Origin: Chloroflexota bacterium
GTDB taxonomy: Bacteria > Chloroflexota > Dehalococcoidia > Lucifugimonadales > UBA826
NCBI GenBank assembly: GCA_002718095.1
Contig: PBDP01000001.1
Coordinates: 54,390 to 69,511 of the forward strand
Reading direction: 5' to 3'
Length of the DNA stretch: 15,122 nucleotides
The notes under the pieces are model-generated. The model ran no database searches. It saw nothing but the letters and a program-made list of their open reading frames with translations, and was not told the origin of the DNA. This document shows, piece by piece, positions 1 through 6,495 of this stretch; position 1 is the stretch's first letter; each line of letters opens with the position of its first letter. A program made the position numbers and the translations under genes.

Positions 1-113
1 CACTTAGCCCATATCAAAGCAGATTCATTTAATTTTATTTTAGCCCTTATGTTATATTCCCATTATCATGAAACAAATATTAAGTTACAATTGATAGCTA
101 AAATAGTGGATTT

Positions 114-189
114 GCCCCTATAGCTCAGGTGGATAGAGCACGGGTTTCCTAAACCCGGTGCACAGGTTCGAGTCCTGTTAGGGGTACCA
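114..189 (+). tRNA. tRNA-Arg (anticodon CCT)
   Basis: A 76-nt cloverleaf can be folded by eye. The acceptor stem pairs 114-120 with 179-185, the first pair being a G-T wobble. The D arm is GCTC/GAGC, the anticodon stem CGGGT/ACCCG closes a TTCCTAA loop, and the T arm ACAGG/CCTGT holds TTCGAGT. The discriminator base is A186 and CCA (187-189) is encoded in the DNA. Loop bases CCT are the anticodon, which reads the AGG arginine codon. A TAAAAT hexamer at 99-104 could be its -10 element, but no convincing -35 is visible. The opposite-strand permease stop codon starts at the very next base (190), so there is no spacer between the two genes. Confidence 0.95.
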
Positions 190-1137
190 TTAATATCTGA
201 TTCTTGGATCGATATATGCATACAATATATCAATCAATAGAATCCATAAAGTTATAATAATACTGAGAGCAACTATTATGCCAACGATCATATCAGTGTC
301 TCTTGCATAAGTGGCCCTTACTAATTCTAATCCTATTCCGTGAACGTTAAATACTTTTTCGATTACGACTACTCCACTTAAGGTTGTACTAAAGTAAAAT
401 CCAAACATAGTAAGCACTGGTATTAAAGCATTTGGTATCACATGATGGATGATTATTTTAAATTCACTTATTCCTTTTGATCTAGCCGTTCTAACGAAAT
501 CGTCATTTAATACTTCTAGAGTCATGGATCTCATATATCTGATTATTACAGCAGATGCAGACAACCCAACTGAAATTATAGGGAATGCAAGTATAGTTAG
601 ATTTGTTAAAGGATCTGCATATATAGGTTTGTAATGTAATGGAGGAACCCAGTCAAAATAAACAGATGTCGTGTATACAATGATTAGACCGATCCAAAAT
701 GGAGGCATTGCTATATTTACTCCTGAAATTATTCCAATTATTTGATCTGTTAAGCTACCTCGCTTAACAGCAGCTAATACTCCTAATGGAATCGCAATTA
801 ATGCTGACATAATTGTGGATAACAAGGCTAGAGTCGTTGTAGTTTCCAGTCTCTTAGCAACTACTTGTTCTACCTCTACATCACGGAATCTAGAATACCC
901 TAAATCACCTTTTGCAGTAGCAAATAACCATCTGCCATATTGGATAATTAAAGGATCGCTTAATCCAACATCACCTCGAACTTTATCCATTGCTTCTTGT
1001 GTAGCTCCACCCCCAGAATTGAGAGCGGTTACAAAATCACCGGGTATTGCTGAAGGTAACACAAAAAAAGCAAGACTCCCTGTAAATAACACGGTGGGAA
1101 TGACTAGCAGTATGCGTTTTAAAATATAGGCTAAAAT
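190..1137 (-). CDS. Dipeptide/oligopeptide ABC transporter permease (DppB/OppB type)
   Basis: Inner-membrane permease subunit of a peptide- or nickel-type ABC importer; family membership is clear, substrate is not. About six membrane segments are visible. The cytoplasmic EAA loop that docks the ATPase is recognisable from VLNDDFVRTARSKG to HHVIPNAL, and the C-terminus DPRIRY is typical and complete. The first conventional start, GTG at 1092, would cut off the usual basic lead and half of the first membrane helix. In-frame codons upstream encode LAYILKRILLVIPT, a classic DppB N-terminus, and the codon placed for Met is ATT at 1137-1135. AAAGAG lies 7 nt before it. I therefore call an ATT start (315 aa), with an ATG-to-ATT assembly or mutational change as the alternative. 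The gene follows the hydrolase stop by 1 nt. No DppC, ATPase or binding protein is in the window, so it is an orphan here. Confidence 0.9.
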   Translation of the reverse strand: MLAYILKRILLVIPTVLFTGSLAFFVLPSAIPGDFVTALNSGGGATQEAMDKVRGDVGLSDPLIIQYGRWLFATAKGDLGYSRFRDVEVEQVVAKRLETTTTLALLSTIMSALIAIPLGVLAAVKRGSLTDQIIGIISGVNIAMPPFWIGLIIVYTTSVYFDWVPPLHYKPIYADPLTNLTILAFPIISVGLSASAVIIRYMRSMTLEVLNDDFVRTARSKGISEFKIIIHHVIPNALIPVLTMFGFYFSTTLSGVVVIEKVFNVHGIGLELVRATYARDTDMIVGIIVALSIIITLWILLIDILYAYIDPRIRY

Positions 1138-1138
1138 G

Positions 1139-1936
1139 TTAATACTCTTTTATGAAATTCAAGACTTCTTTATTGAAATTCCCGGGATTTTCCATATTCG
1201 ACATGTGCCCAACTCCAGGCAATATAACTTTTTTAGAATTGGGAATATTAGCCTCTAATATATTAGCTACTTCAATAATTTTGTTGCCACGCCTTGTAGT
1301 ATTTTCTAATTCTCCTATAAGTATCAGAGTAGGAGATTTAATATTTTTGAGTATTTCGGGACTAGGAGCTTTATCACTTATAATTTGATCTACTGGATCG
1401 TCATTGAAAAAATGCCATCCCGAATAACTTAATAGCATTTGAGATAGCAAAGAAAATACCTTGGGATGGGCTTGAGCAGATTTGAGGACATCACCTTCTG
1501 CCAAATTTTTCAAGAAATTAGTTAAGCCATTTTTTTGAACTTCCTCTTCCCATAAATGCATATCTAATATTGGAGCTACCATTGAATCTGCTAGTACAAG
1601 CTTATTTACTAATTCAGGGTATCGTAATACAAATTCAGCTGCTATATGCCCTCCTTTCGAAAGACCTAAAACATGAGTACTCGATATTCCCAAATACTCT
1701 AATAAACATTTTAAATCTGTAGCATGTGAATACGGATCTGTGGTAGGTACTGCAGATTTACCAAAACCTCGATTATCATACCTAACTACTTGATATTCTT
1801 TTGAAAATACTTCAAATTGATCATCCCACATTCGTGTATCAGTTCCAAATCCGTTTATTAAAACTAAAGACTTTCCAGTCCCTGATACTTCGTAATAAAG
1901 TGAGGTCCCATTTACGTCGGCTATGTTAGGCCCCAT
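1139..1936 (-). CDS. Alpha/beta hydrolase (3-oxoadipate enol-lactonase-like)
   Basis: A 265-residue single-domain alpha/beta hydrolase, cytoplasmic because no signal peptide is present. The oxyanion region is NGFGT (28-32). YDNRGFGKS (53-61) is typical of the PcaD/BioH-like group. The nucleophile elbow GLSKG puts Ser93 at the catalytic position, and GVGHMSN supplies His244. The acid region reads GELEN (208-212), so Glu211 may replace the more common Asp. Members of this group hydrolyse esters, lactones or C-C bonds; the substrate cannot be named from sequence. The ATG is preceded by AGGAG about 8 nt upstream. It starts 10 nt after the M48 stop and ends 1 nt before the proposed permease start, so it is probably co-transcribed with the chaperone module, although a functional link is not evident. 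Confidence 0.88.
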   Translation of the reverse strand: MGPNIADVNGTSLYYEVSGTGKSLVLINGFGTDTRMWDDQFEVFSKEYQVVRYDNRGFGKSAVPTTDPYSHATDLKCLLEYLGISSTHVLGLSKGGHIAAEFVLRYPELVNKLVLADSMVAPILDMHLWEEEVQKNGLTNFLKNLAEGDVLKSAQAHPKVFSLLSQMLLSYSGWHFFNDDPVDQIISDKAPSPEILKNIKSPTLILIGELENTTRRGNKIIEVANILEANIPNSKKVILPGVGHMSNMENPGNFNKEVLNFIKEY

Positions 1937-1946
1937 TTATATTCTC

Positions 1947-3047
1947 CTATAATATATTAGTTATATCTTTCAACGGTATTTCCAATTGAGCACACCAATT
2001 TGTTAAGAGTCTTTCAGTCTTTTTCTTAGAATGAACTGACATTTTATAAAAGGAATCTTGCATCTTATTTATTAATATATTGTTTACTGATTCCTTACTT
2101 CTATTTTTTAAAATATAGGTAATTTTTTTTGCGTCATCACCGCACTCTTCAAATAAAAATTTTTGATCTTTTTTTGTTAAATCCCCATCTTGTACTAATG
2201 CATATGTGAAAATTATTAATTTTAAAAAATCTTTTTCTATATTGAAAATTTCTTCTTCTCTTTTGTCTATAAATTCTAATGTATCTTTACGGATTTGGTC
2301 ATTTATGGAATTTATATGGGTATTAATTTCAGTGTTCGGTTTCACTAAATTACCCGACATATCAAATAGGTTTACGGTTGATAGTAAAACTAATGCTCTA
2401 GCTCTTAGTGGTAATGGGGGGTGAGTAGATTGAGTATTTTGAGACGATTGCATCTGGCTGCCTAGATAGTTGGTCTGGTCAATAAAGGGTCTTATATCAA
2501 GATTTAGATATTCATCTTCTAAACCTGACGCTATCTTCATCATTGCTCTTACAGACTCTTCAAGGGAATTAGTGCATATGTATCCAATTCTATCTGCTGA
2601 TATTTCCATGTCGCGTATTTTTTTTGATGAATCATAATCAAAATTATTTTGTGATAAATGAGTTGACTCAGAATGATTAAAAATAGCATGTCCTAACTCA
2701 TGTCCTAAAAGGAATCGTAATTCTATAAGATTTAAAGTTTTGACCAAACTTGATGAGATACCGATTAAAATTTCATCTTTTGAATTGCTGATAGAAAAAG
2801 CATTGTAATCTTGCTTTGAATAAATATAAGCATCTATATTTTTCAGGTTCAAATTTAAAATTTTTGCACATATTTCTATTTGAGTATATACGAGAGGGAC
2901 AGTTGTTTCTGTCACACGTAAAGAATTTGACAATAAACTTTGACGTGTTTCTTGCAACTTGTGAAATAAAATTCGATCGTCATCTAATATTGTGTCAGAT
3001 TCTGATTCTAGTCTTATAAAATTTAAATATTTATCGTTAACAACCAT
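1947..3047 (-). CDS. M48-like zinc metalloprotease with C-terminal TerB-like region
   Basis: A 366-residue soluble protease of the M48 (HtpX/Ste24-related) gluzincin class. The zinc motif HELGH is at 116-120, with His116, Glu117 and His120. The downstream EISAD (148-152) supplies the third ligand Glu148, and THPPLPLRARAL (208-219) is the M48 substrate-cleft motif. YNAFSI at 81-86 matches the conserved NAF element before the active site. HtpX-type membrane helices are absent. After about residue 268 there is an alpha-helical region with IIFTYALVQDGDLTKKD (278-294), resembling the acidic DG-E/D-L core of TerB-like domains; this assignment is moderate. The ATG lies inside the end of the upstream TerB gene (11-nt overlap, no strong Shine-Dalgarno), indicating translational coupling. 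Likely role: proteolysis of clients presented by the neighbouring Hsp70 system (inference). Confidence 0.85.
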   Translation of the reverse strand: MVVNDKYLNFIRLESESDTILDDDRILFHKLQETRQSLLSNSLRVTETTVPLVYTQIEICAKILNLNLKNIDAYIYSKQDYNAFSISNSKDEILIGISSSLVKTLNLIELRFLLGHELGHAIFNHSESTHLSQNNFDYDSSKKIRDMEISADRIGYICTNSLEESVRAMMKIASGLEDEYLNLDIRPFIDQTNYLGSQMQSSQNTQSTHPPLPLRARALVLLSTVNLFDMSGNLVKPNTEINTHINSINDQIRKDTLEFIDKREEEIFNIEKDFLKLIIFTYALVQDGDLTKKDQKFLFEECGDDAKKITYILKNRSKESVNNILINKMQDSFYKMSVHSKKKTERLLTNWCAQLEIPLKDITNIL

Positions 3048-4254
3048 TATTTATTCTAGATTCTGAGATTAAGTCAATCATATTTTGAGCATATACTTTT
3101 TCCTCACCTTCAAGTTGCTCTATGCGTGAATTCCATTGCAAAAATTCATTCGTCAAATGCTCACATACCTCCTCTTTATTCATAGAAGATGTTATTCCCA
3201 AAATTTCATTAGTGTCTTGAGAGTTTGTACTTATTGTTTCATCATTTATTATTTTTAGGTTTTTAAGATTTTGTATTTCAGATATTGAAACCCCTAGTTT
3301 GGATCCTAGATCATTAATAAATGCTAATTCGTCTCGGTGGGCTTCCTCATCTGAAGTCATTATATCTATTAATAACTCTATAGTTTCGAAATAATCTTTT
3401 TTAGTCCCTTTTATACGTAATGTTTCTATTTTTTCATTTATATTTGAATTGTCTGTTTTAGCTTCTTGGTAAGCTTCTGCCATTGAAGTATTCATTCGAG
3501 TTTTTATTTCTTCTTTTTCCTCACCAGTGAAATCACCTACATATTTTTCAATCCAACTTTTTATTAGTGCTCCTTCTTTTTTGTGAAGTTCGCCATCTAT
3601 TAAAGCTATGTGTACAGCAATTTTAAGAGCCATTTCTTGAGCAATTATCGAGTCTTCATATGCTTCTTCGTATCCGGATTCGGAGAATTTAAATGTGACA
3701 TGTTCTGTAGTACGTTGTTTCGGTGTATCTAATGATGCTAGAACATTTATTGTAGATATAGGTTCGCCAATCAATATTTTGTCCACATTGGTTGCTGATA
3801 GGAATCTGATTTTGGCAAGTAGTTGTATTTGACCTGATTTAGCTGGAATTAGTGTCTGTTCAAACGCGAATCCTATTGGTGTCCAATCAGGAAAATATGA
3901 ACCAAAATTGATTTTATTTAAATTTTGGCTAGATAAAAAAAATCTTGAATAGTGTTCTTGTTGCCAATCAAGAATAGACATTATGCATTTCATGTCTCGA
4001 TAGTCAAACAACGATATAGCAACAGCAATATTATTCTTTCCGTAAACGGTCGGAGGAAAACTACCTCGCATTTGGAATTCAAATATCTGTTGAATACTAC
4101 CATCATCAAGTGTGAATGGTTTTTTTATAATTCTGAATTTAGGCGGATTCTTTTTGACAAGTTTGTTTGTTTCTTCGTGGGCACCAAATTTTTTGGCCTG
4201 ATTGACTACAAACCAAATTGCCCCTACTACTATGATGATGATGATGATTTCCAT
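3037..4254 (-). CDS. Membrane-anchored TerB-domain protein with possible degenerate J-like C-terminus
   Basis: A 405-residue protein in four parts. An N-terminal membrane anchor (about 2-18) begins with six consecutive Ile and is followed by KK, predicting N-out/C-in topology. Residues 40-195 form a predicted beta-rich region I do not recognise. Residues 200-335 are TerB-like: HIALIDGELHKKE (215-227) carries the acidic DGE core, and IDIMTSDEEAHRDELAFI (297-314) a second acidic helix. Residues 348-400 (LGITSSMNKEEV, FLQWNSRIEQ, MIDLISESR) resemble J-domain helices I-III in layout but lack the HPD tripeptide. TerB next to a J domain is known in DjlA. The gene starts 10 nt after the Hsp70 stop and overlaps the M48 gene by 11 nt. 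It could be the J-type or adaptor subunit for the adjacent Hsp70 (inference). Confidence 0.8.
   Translation of the reverse strand: MEIIIIIIVVGAIWFVVNQAKKFGAHEETNKLVKKNPPKFRIIKKPFTLDDGSIQQIFEFQMRGSFPPTVYGKNNIAVAISLFDYRDMKCIMSILDWQQEHYSRFFLSSQNLNKINFGSYFPDWTPIGFAFEQTLIPAKSGQIQLLAKIRFLSATNVDKILIGEPISTINVLASLDTPKQRTTEHVTFKFSESGYEEAYEDSIIAQEMALKIAVHIALIDGELHKKEGALIKSWIEKYVGDFTGEEKEEIKTRMNTSMAEAYQEAKTDNSNINEKIETLRIKGTKKDYFETIELLIDIMTSDEEAHRDELAFINDLGSKLGVSISEIQNLKNLKIINDETISTNSQDTNEILGITSSMNKEEVCEHLTNEFLQWNSRIEQLEGEEKVYAQNMIDLISESRINNGC
4232..4248. repeat. Trinucleotide microsatellite (ATG)5 in the TerB protein anchor
   Basis: On the plus strand five ATG units run in tandem, followed by AT. Read on the minus coding strand these are five ATC codons which, with the following ATA, make the six-isoleucine run right after Met-Glu. 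Slippage by whole units would change the length of the membrane segment without shifting the frame. Confidence 0.85.
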
Positions 4255-4264
4255 GGTTATCTAG

Positions 4265-5779
4265 TTACTCCACAAAAAACTCTTCTATTTCTAATTTTTT
4301 TTCTTTTGTTACTTCATATTGTGGAGTAATGTTTACAGATTGCTCTGAACTGCTAGGCTTATGCAAAAAATGACAATCTACCGTACCGTCTTCAAGCATT
4401 TGGAATGTGAAATCTATAGGTTCCCCTTGAGGAAGTCCCGGGGGGAGTGGGAAGTCATCTTCCCACAATATATCTACCCATTTCACATCTTTTTCTGGCA
4501 TAGAACTTTGAATCACTTGTATCTTACTATTCGTTTGATTCTCGTATATTGTTGTATATTGTTCAGTTATGGGTTCAGATGGGATTGGTGTACCTTTATC
4601 AATGATATATGTTGGCATCAGATCTAATTGATTAGTTGTTTCATTAAATGACACAGCGATAACGCCAAAATACATATTTGAAACTTCTTTAAAATTTACT
4701 CTTTCTAATAATTCTGATTGCGCAGAATTTAAAATTGTTTTATCAGATTTTAAACCTGAATATAATGCAGCGCCTAAGGCTACCACTTCATCAGGATTAT
4801 CTACTGTTATGGGGTGTTTACCAAATACCTTTAATATGCTTTCTTTTACTGCAGGTATTCTAGTTGATCCACCAACAAGTAGAATGTCTAACAAGTCATC
4901 ATGTTTTTTTAATAAAGTTGAACATATCATCTCAGATTGTGCCAGTAAACCAGAAACTGAACTTTCAAATTCGGACCTTGTTACGGTTAACGTTACGGGC
5001 GGACCTTCTTCTCTTCGTATGATTACTTTTCTTTCCTCATTTATACTTAAACTTTTTTTCAATTCTTCAAATAGAGAACTAGCTCTAAAATTTTGGATAG
5101 AATAATTGATTTCAGAGTCTGTTTCTGATTGGAATTTTTTTTCTACGAGGTCTTGTAATTTTTCGTCAAAGTCTTTGCCGCCCAATTTGCTAATACCCTC
5201 TGATTCTAATATTTCGACTTCTGTTCCTGACACAGATACTATACTTATATCCCATGTACCACCTCCAAAGTCATATACAGCATATTTTCCTGGCTTCAAA
5301 TTACTTTTCATAGCGAAGTAAAATGCAGCAGCGGAAGGTTCATTTATTACTTGTGATACTGGTAGATCGGCTAATTTCCCTGATGCTAGTGTTGCTTCAC
5401 GTCTGTCTACTCCAAAATTTGCGGGAACTGTTATGACAGCCTGGCTTATGTTAGGGTCGAAATCGGTACTGATTTTTTTTAATACTAATGTACTTAAAGT
5501 TTCAGGTGTTATTTTTTTTGAATTTATTTCTAGATAGACTGTATCTGAACCTATATCTCTTTTGTAGTCGCGAAATATGCTAAACCCCTGGTCGGACAAT
5601 CTTAAAGCCTCTTTACCTATAGATGTTTGATCGGTTTCTGGGTCTATATATACTGCGGATGGTGTTAAGTTATCTCCTTCAGGGGTACGAACTATTTGTG
5701 GGTCACCAACTTCATCTAAATATGCTAAGACCGTATTAGTTGTTCCTAAATCTACCCCTATAATCTTTGGATTTTGCAT
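4265..5779 (-). CDS. Hsp70-family chaperone lacking the helical lid
   Basis: A 504-residue Hsp70 relative; DnaK has about 640. The ATPase domain is complete by motif: phosphate loop DLGTTNT (10-16), catalytic-type Lys73 in DYKRDIG, VPANFGVDRREAT (118-130), EPSAAAFYF (147-155), second phosphate loop DFGGGTWDIS (170-179), GGKDFD (200-205) and adenosine motif LVGGSTRIPAV (301-311). The usual hydrophobic DVLLLDV linker is replaced by EVSNMYFGV (365-373). What follows resembles a shortened substrate-binding beta sandwich (to about 480), with no room for the alpha-helical lid. Such a protein may bind clients loosely or depend on partners. TAGGAGA 5 nt before the ATG is a strong ribosome binding site. 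The GrpE-like gene ends 8 nt upstream and the TerB gene starts 10 nt downstream. No DnaJ with an HPD motif is in the window. Confidence 0.92.
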   Translation of the reverse strand: MQNPKIIGVDLGTTNTVLAYLDEVGDPQIVRTPEGDNLTPSAVYIDPETDQTSIGKEALRLSDQGFSIFRDYKRDIGSDTVYLEINSKKITPETLSTLVLKKISTDFDPNISQAVITVPANFGVDRREATLASGKLADLPVSQVINEPSAAAFYFAMKSNLKPGKYAVYDFGGGTWDISIVSVSGTEVEILESEGISKLGGKDFDEKLQDLVEKKFQSETDSEINYSIQNFRASSLFEELKKSLSINEERKVIIRREEGPPVTLTVTRSEFESSVSGLLAQSEMICSTLLKKHDDLLDILLVGGSTRIPAVKESILKVFGKHPITVDNPDEVVALGAALYSGLKSDKTILNSAQSELLERVNFKEVSNMYFGVIAVSFNETTNQLDLMPTYIIDKGTPIPSEPITEQYTTIYENQTNSKIQVIQSSMPEKDVKWVDILWEDDFPLPPGLPQGEPIDFTFQMLEDGTVDCHFLHKPSSSEQSVNITPQYEVTKEKKLEIEEFFVE

Positions 5780-5787
5780 GGTGTCTC

Positions 5788-6420
5788 CTACTCACTAGTT
5801 TCACTGTATACAATTACTTCTGCTGGTTTAACTATATTCTTACCAGATTCTTTTTCAGGTAATATAGTTCTCCATCCTGATTTTTTTATTTCTGATATTG
5901 TCCCTATTTGTGAATCGCTTTTTGTATATTCTTTCCCAACCATTTCAACTCCTAAAGCAGTCTTATATTCGGAACCAATGGGAGGATTAAATTCTTCTAT
6001 GCCTGCGTCATGCAAACCTTGTAATAAATGTTGTTGGATTGCATAAATATATCCATTTATATCGTCAGATGTATCCTTCTCAATTGCCTTAATTGAGTCG
6101 GTTGCATATATTGTTGCATTTATAAATTCCAAACTAGCATCTTTAAACTTTGAAAAATTATAACCGTTGACATACTCTTTTAAAGTTCTTTCTATTTGAT
6201 GTTTTTCTTCTCTAAGGGTTGACTGAGTCTCTAATATTTTTGTTAGATTTTGGATCTGTATTTCGACATTTTTTATTAATGATGCTATTTCATGAGAATC
6301 ATTTTTGATTTCACTAGAAACAGGATGTTTACTGAGAAAATATTGAGATGCAATTATAATCGATAATAATATTATGAAATAGAAGATACATATTAATAAT
6401 AATAGTGATACATTATCCAT
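5788..6420 (-). CDS. Membrane-anchored GrpE-like nucleotide exchange factor
   Basis: A 210-residue protein. Residues 5-27 are one strongly hydrophobic helix preceded by Asp and followed by Lys-His, predicting C-terminus in the cytoplasm. Residues 40-135 look helical with coiled-coil character (NVEIQIQNLTKILETQSTLR), as in the GrpE stalk. Residues 126-206 match the GrpE head in layout: QQHLLQGLHDAGIEEF, then IGSEY, GTISEIKKSGWR and KPAEVIVY, the last two corresponding to the conserved G-x-V-x-x-x-x-x-x-GY and RPAxVxV elements. GrpE releases ADP from Hsp70, and the Hsp70 gene follows after 8 nt. A transmembrane anchor is not typical of GrpE. AAGG about 11 nt before the ATG is a modest ribosome binding site. 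This is the first gene of the leftward operon. GrpE similarity is weak in places, so a divergent relative is also possible. Confidence 0.75.
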   Translation of the reverse strand: MDNVSLLLLICIFYFIILLSIIIASQYFLSKHPVSSEIKNDSHEIASLIKNVEIQIQNLTKILETQSTLREEKHQIERTLKEYVNGYNFSKFKDASLEFINATIYATDSIKAIEKDTSDDINGYIYAIQQHLLQGLHDAGIEEFNPPIGSEYKTALGVEMVGKEYTKSDSQIGTISEIKKSGWRTILPEKESGKNIVKPAEVIVYSETSE

Positions 6421-6448
6421 AAATATCTAACCTTGATGATGTGGGTTC

Positions 6449-6476
6449 ATAATACACTAGTTTTATTGATTATAAA
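6449..6476 (-). promoter_or_regulatory. Candidate sigma70-type promoter for the leftward operon
   Basis: On the minus strand TTTATA (6476-6471) and TATTAT (6454-6449) are separated by 16 nt, giving four of six and five of six consensus matches. Transcription would start near 6442, about 20 nt before the GrpE-like ATG. The 75-bp divergent region must also hold the promoter of the rightward SDR; for that direction I see only weak combinations. Confidence 0.4.
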
Positions 6477-6495
6477 AATAATTAAGGATTTAAAT

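Noticed and set aside
1-123. A frame open from the window edge for 40 codons, ending in TAG at 121-123
   Set aside because: It runs into the tRNA gene, has no recognisable protein signature, and 40 open codons can arise by chance. It could still be the tail of an upstream gene, but it cannot be supported from this window.
815-1129. Plus-strand open frame opposite the permease gene, and similar frames opposite the Hsp70 and sulfatase genes
   Set aside because: They are antisense shadows of well-supported genes with low-complexity translations and no ribosome binding sites.
6433-6495. Longer N-terminus for the first SDR, starting at ATG 6433
   Set aside because: The extra 21 residues are not family-like, lie in the divergent promoter region, and the ATG at 6496 has a good AAGGA ribosome binding site.
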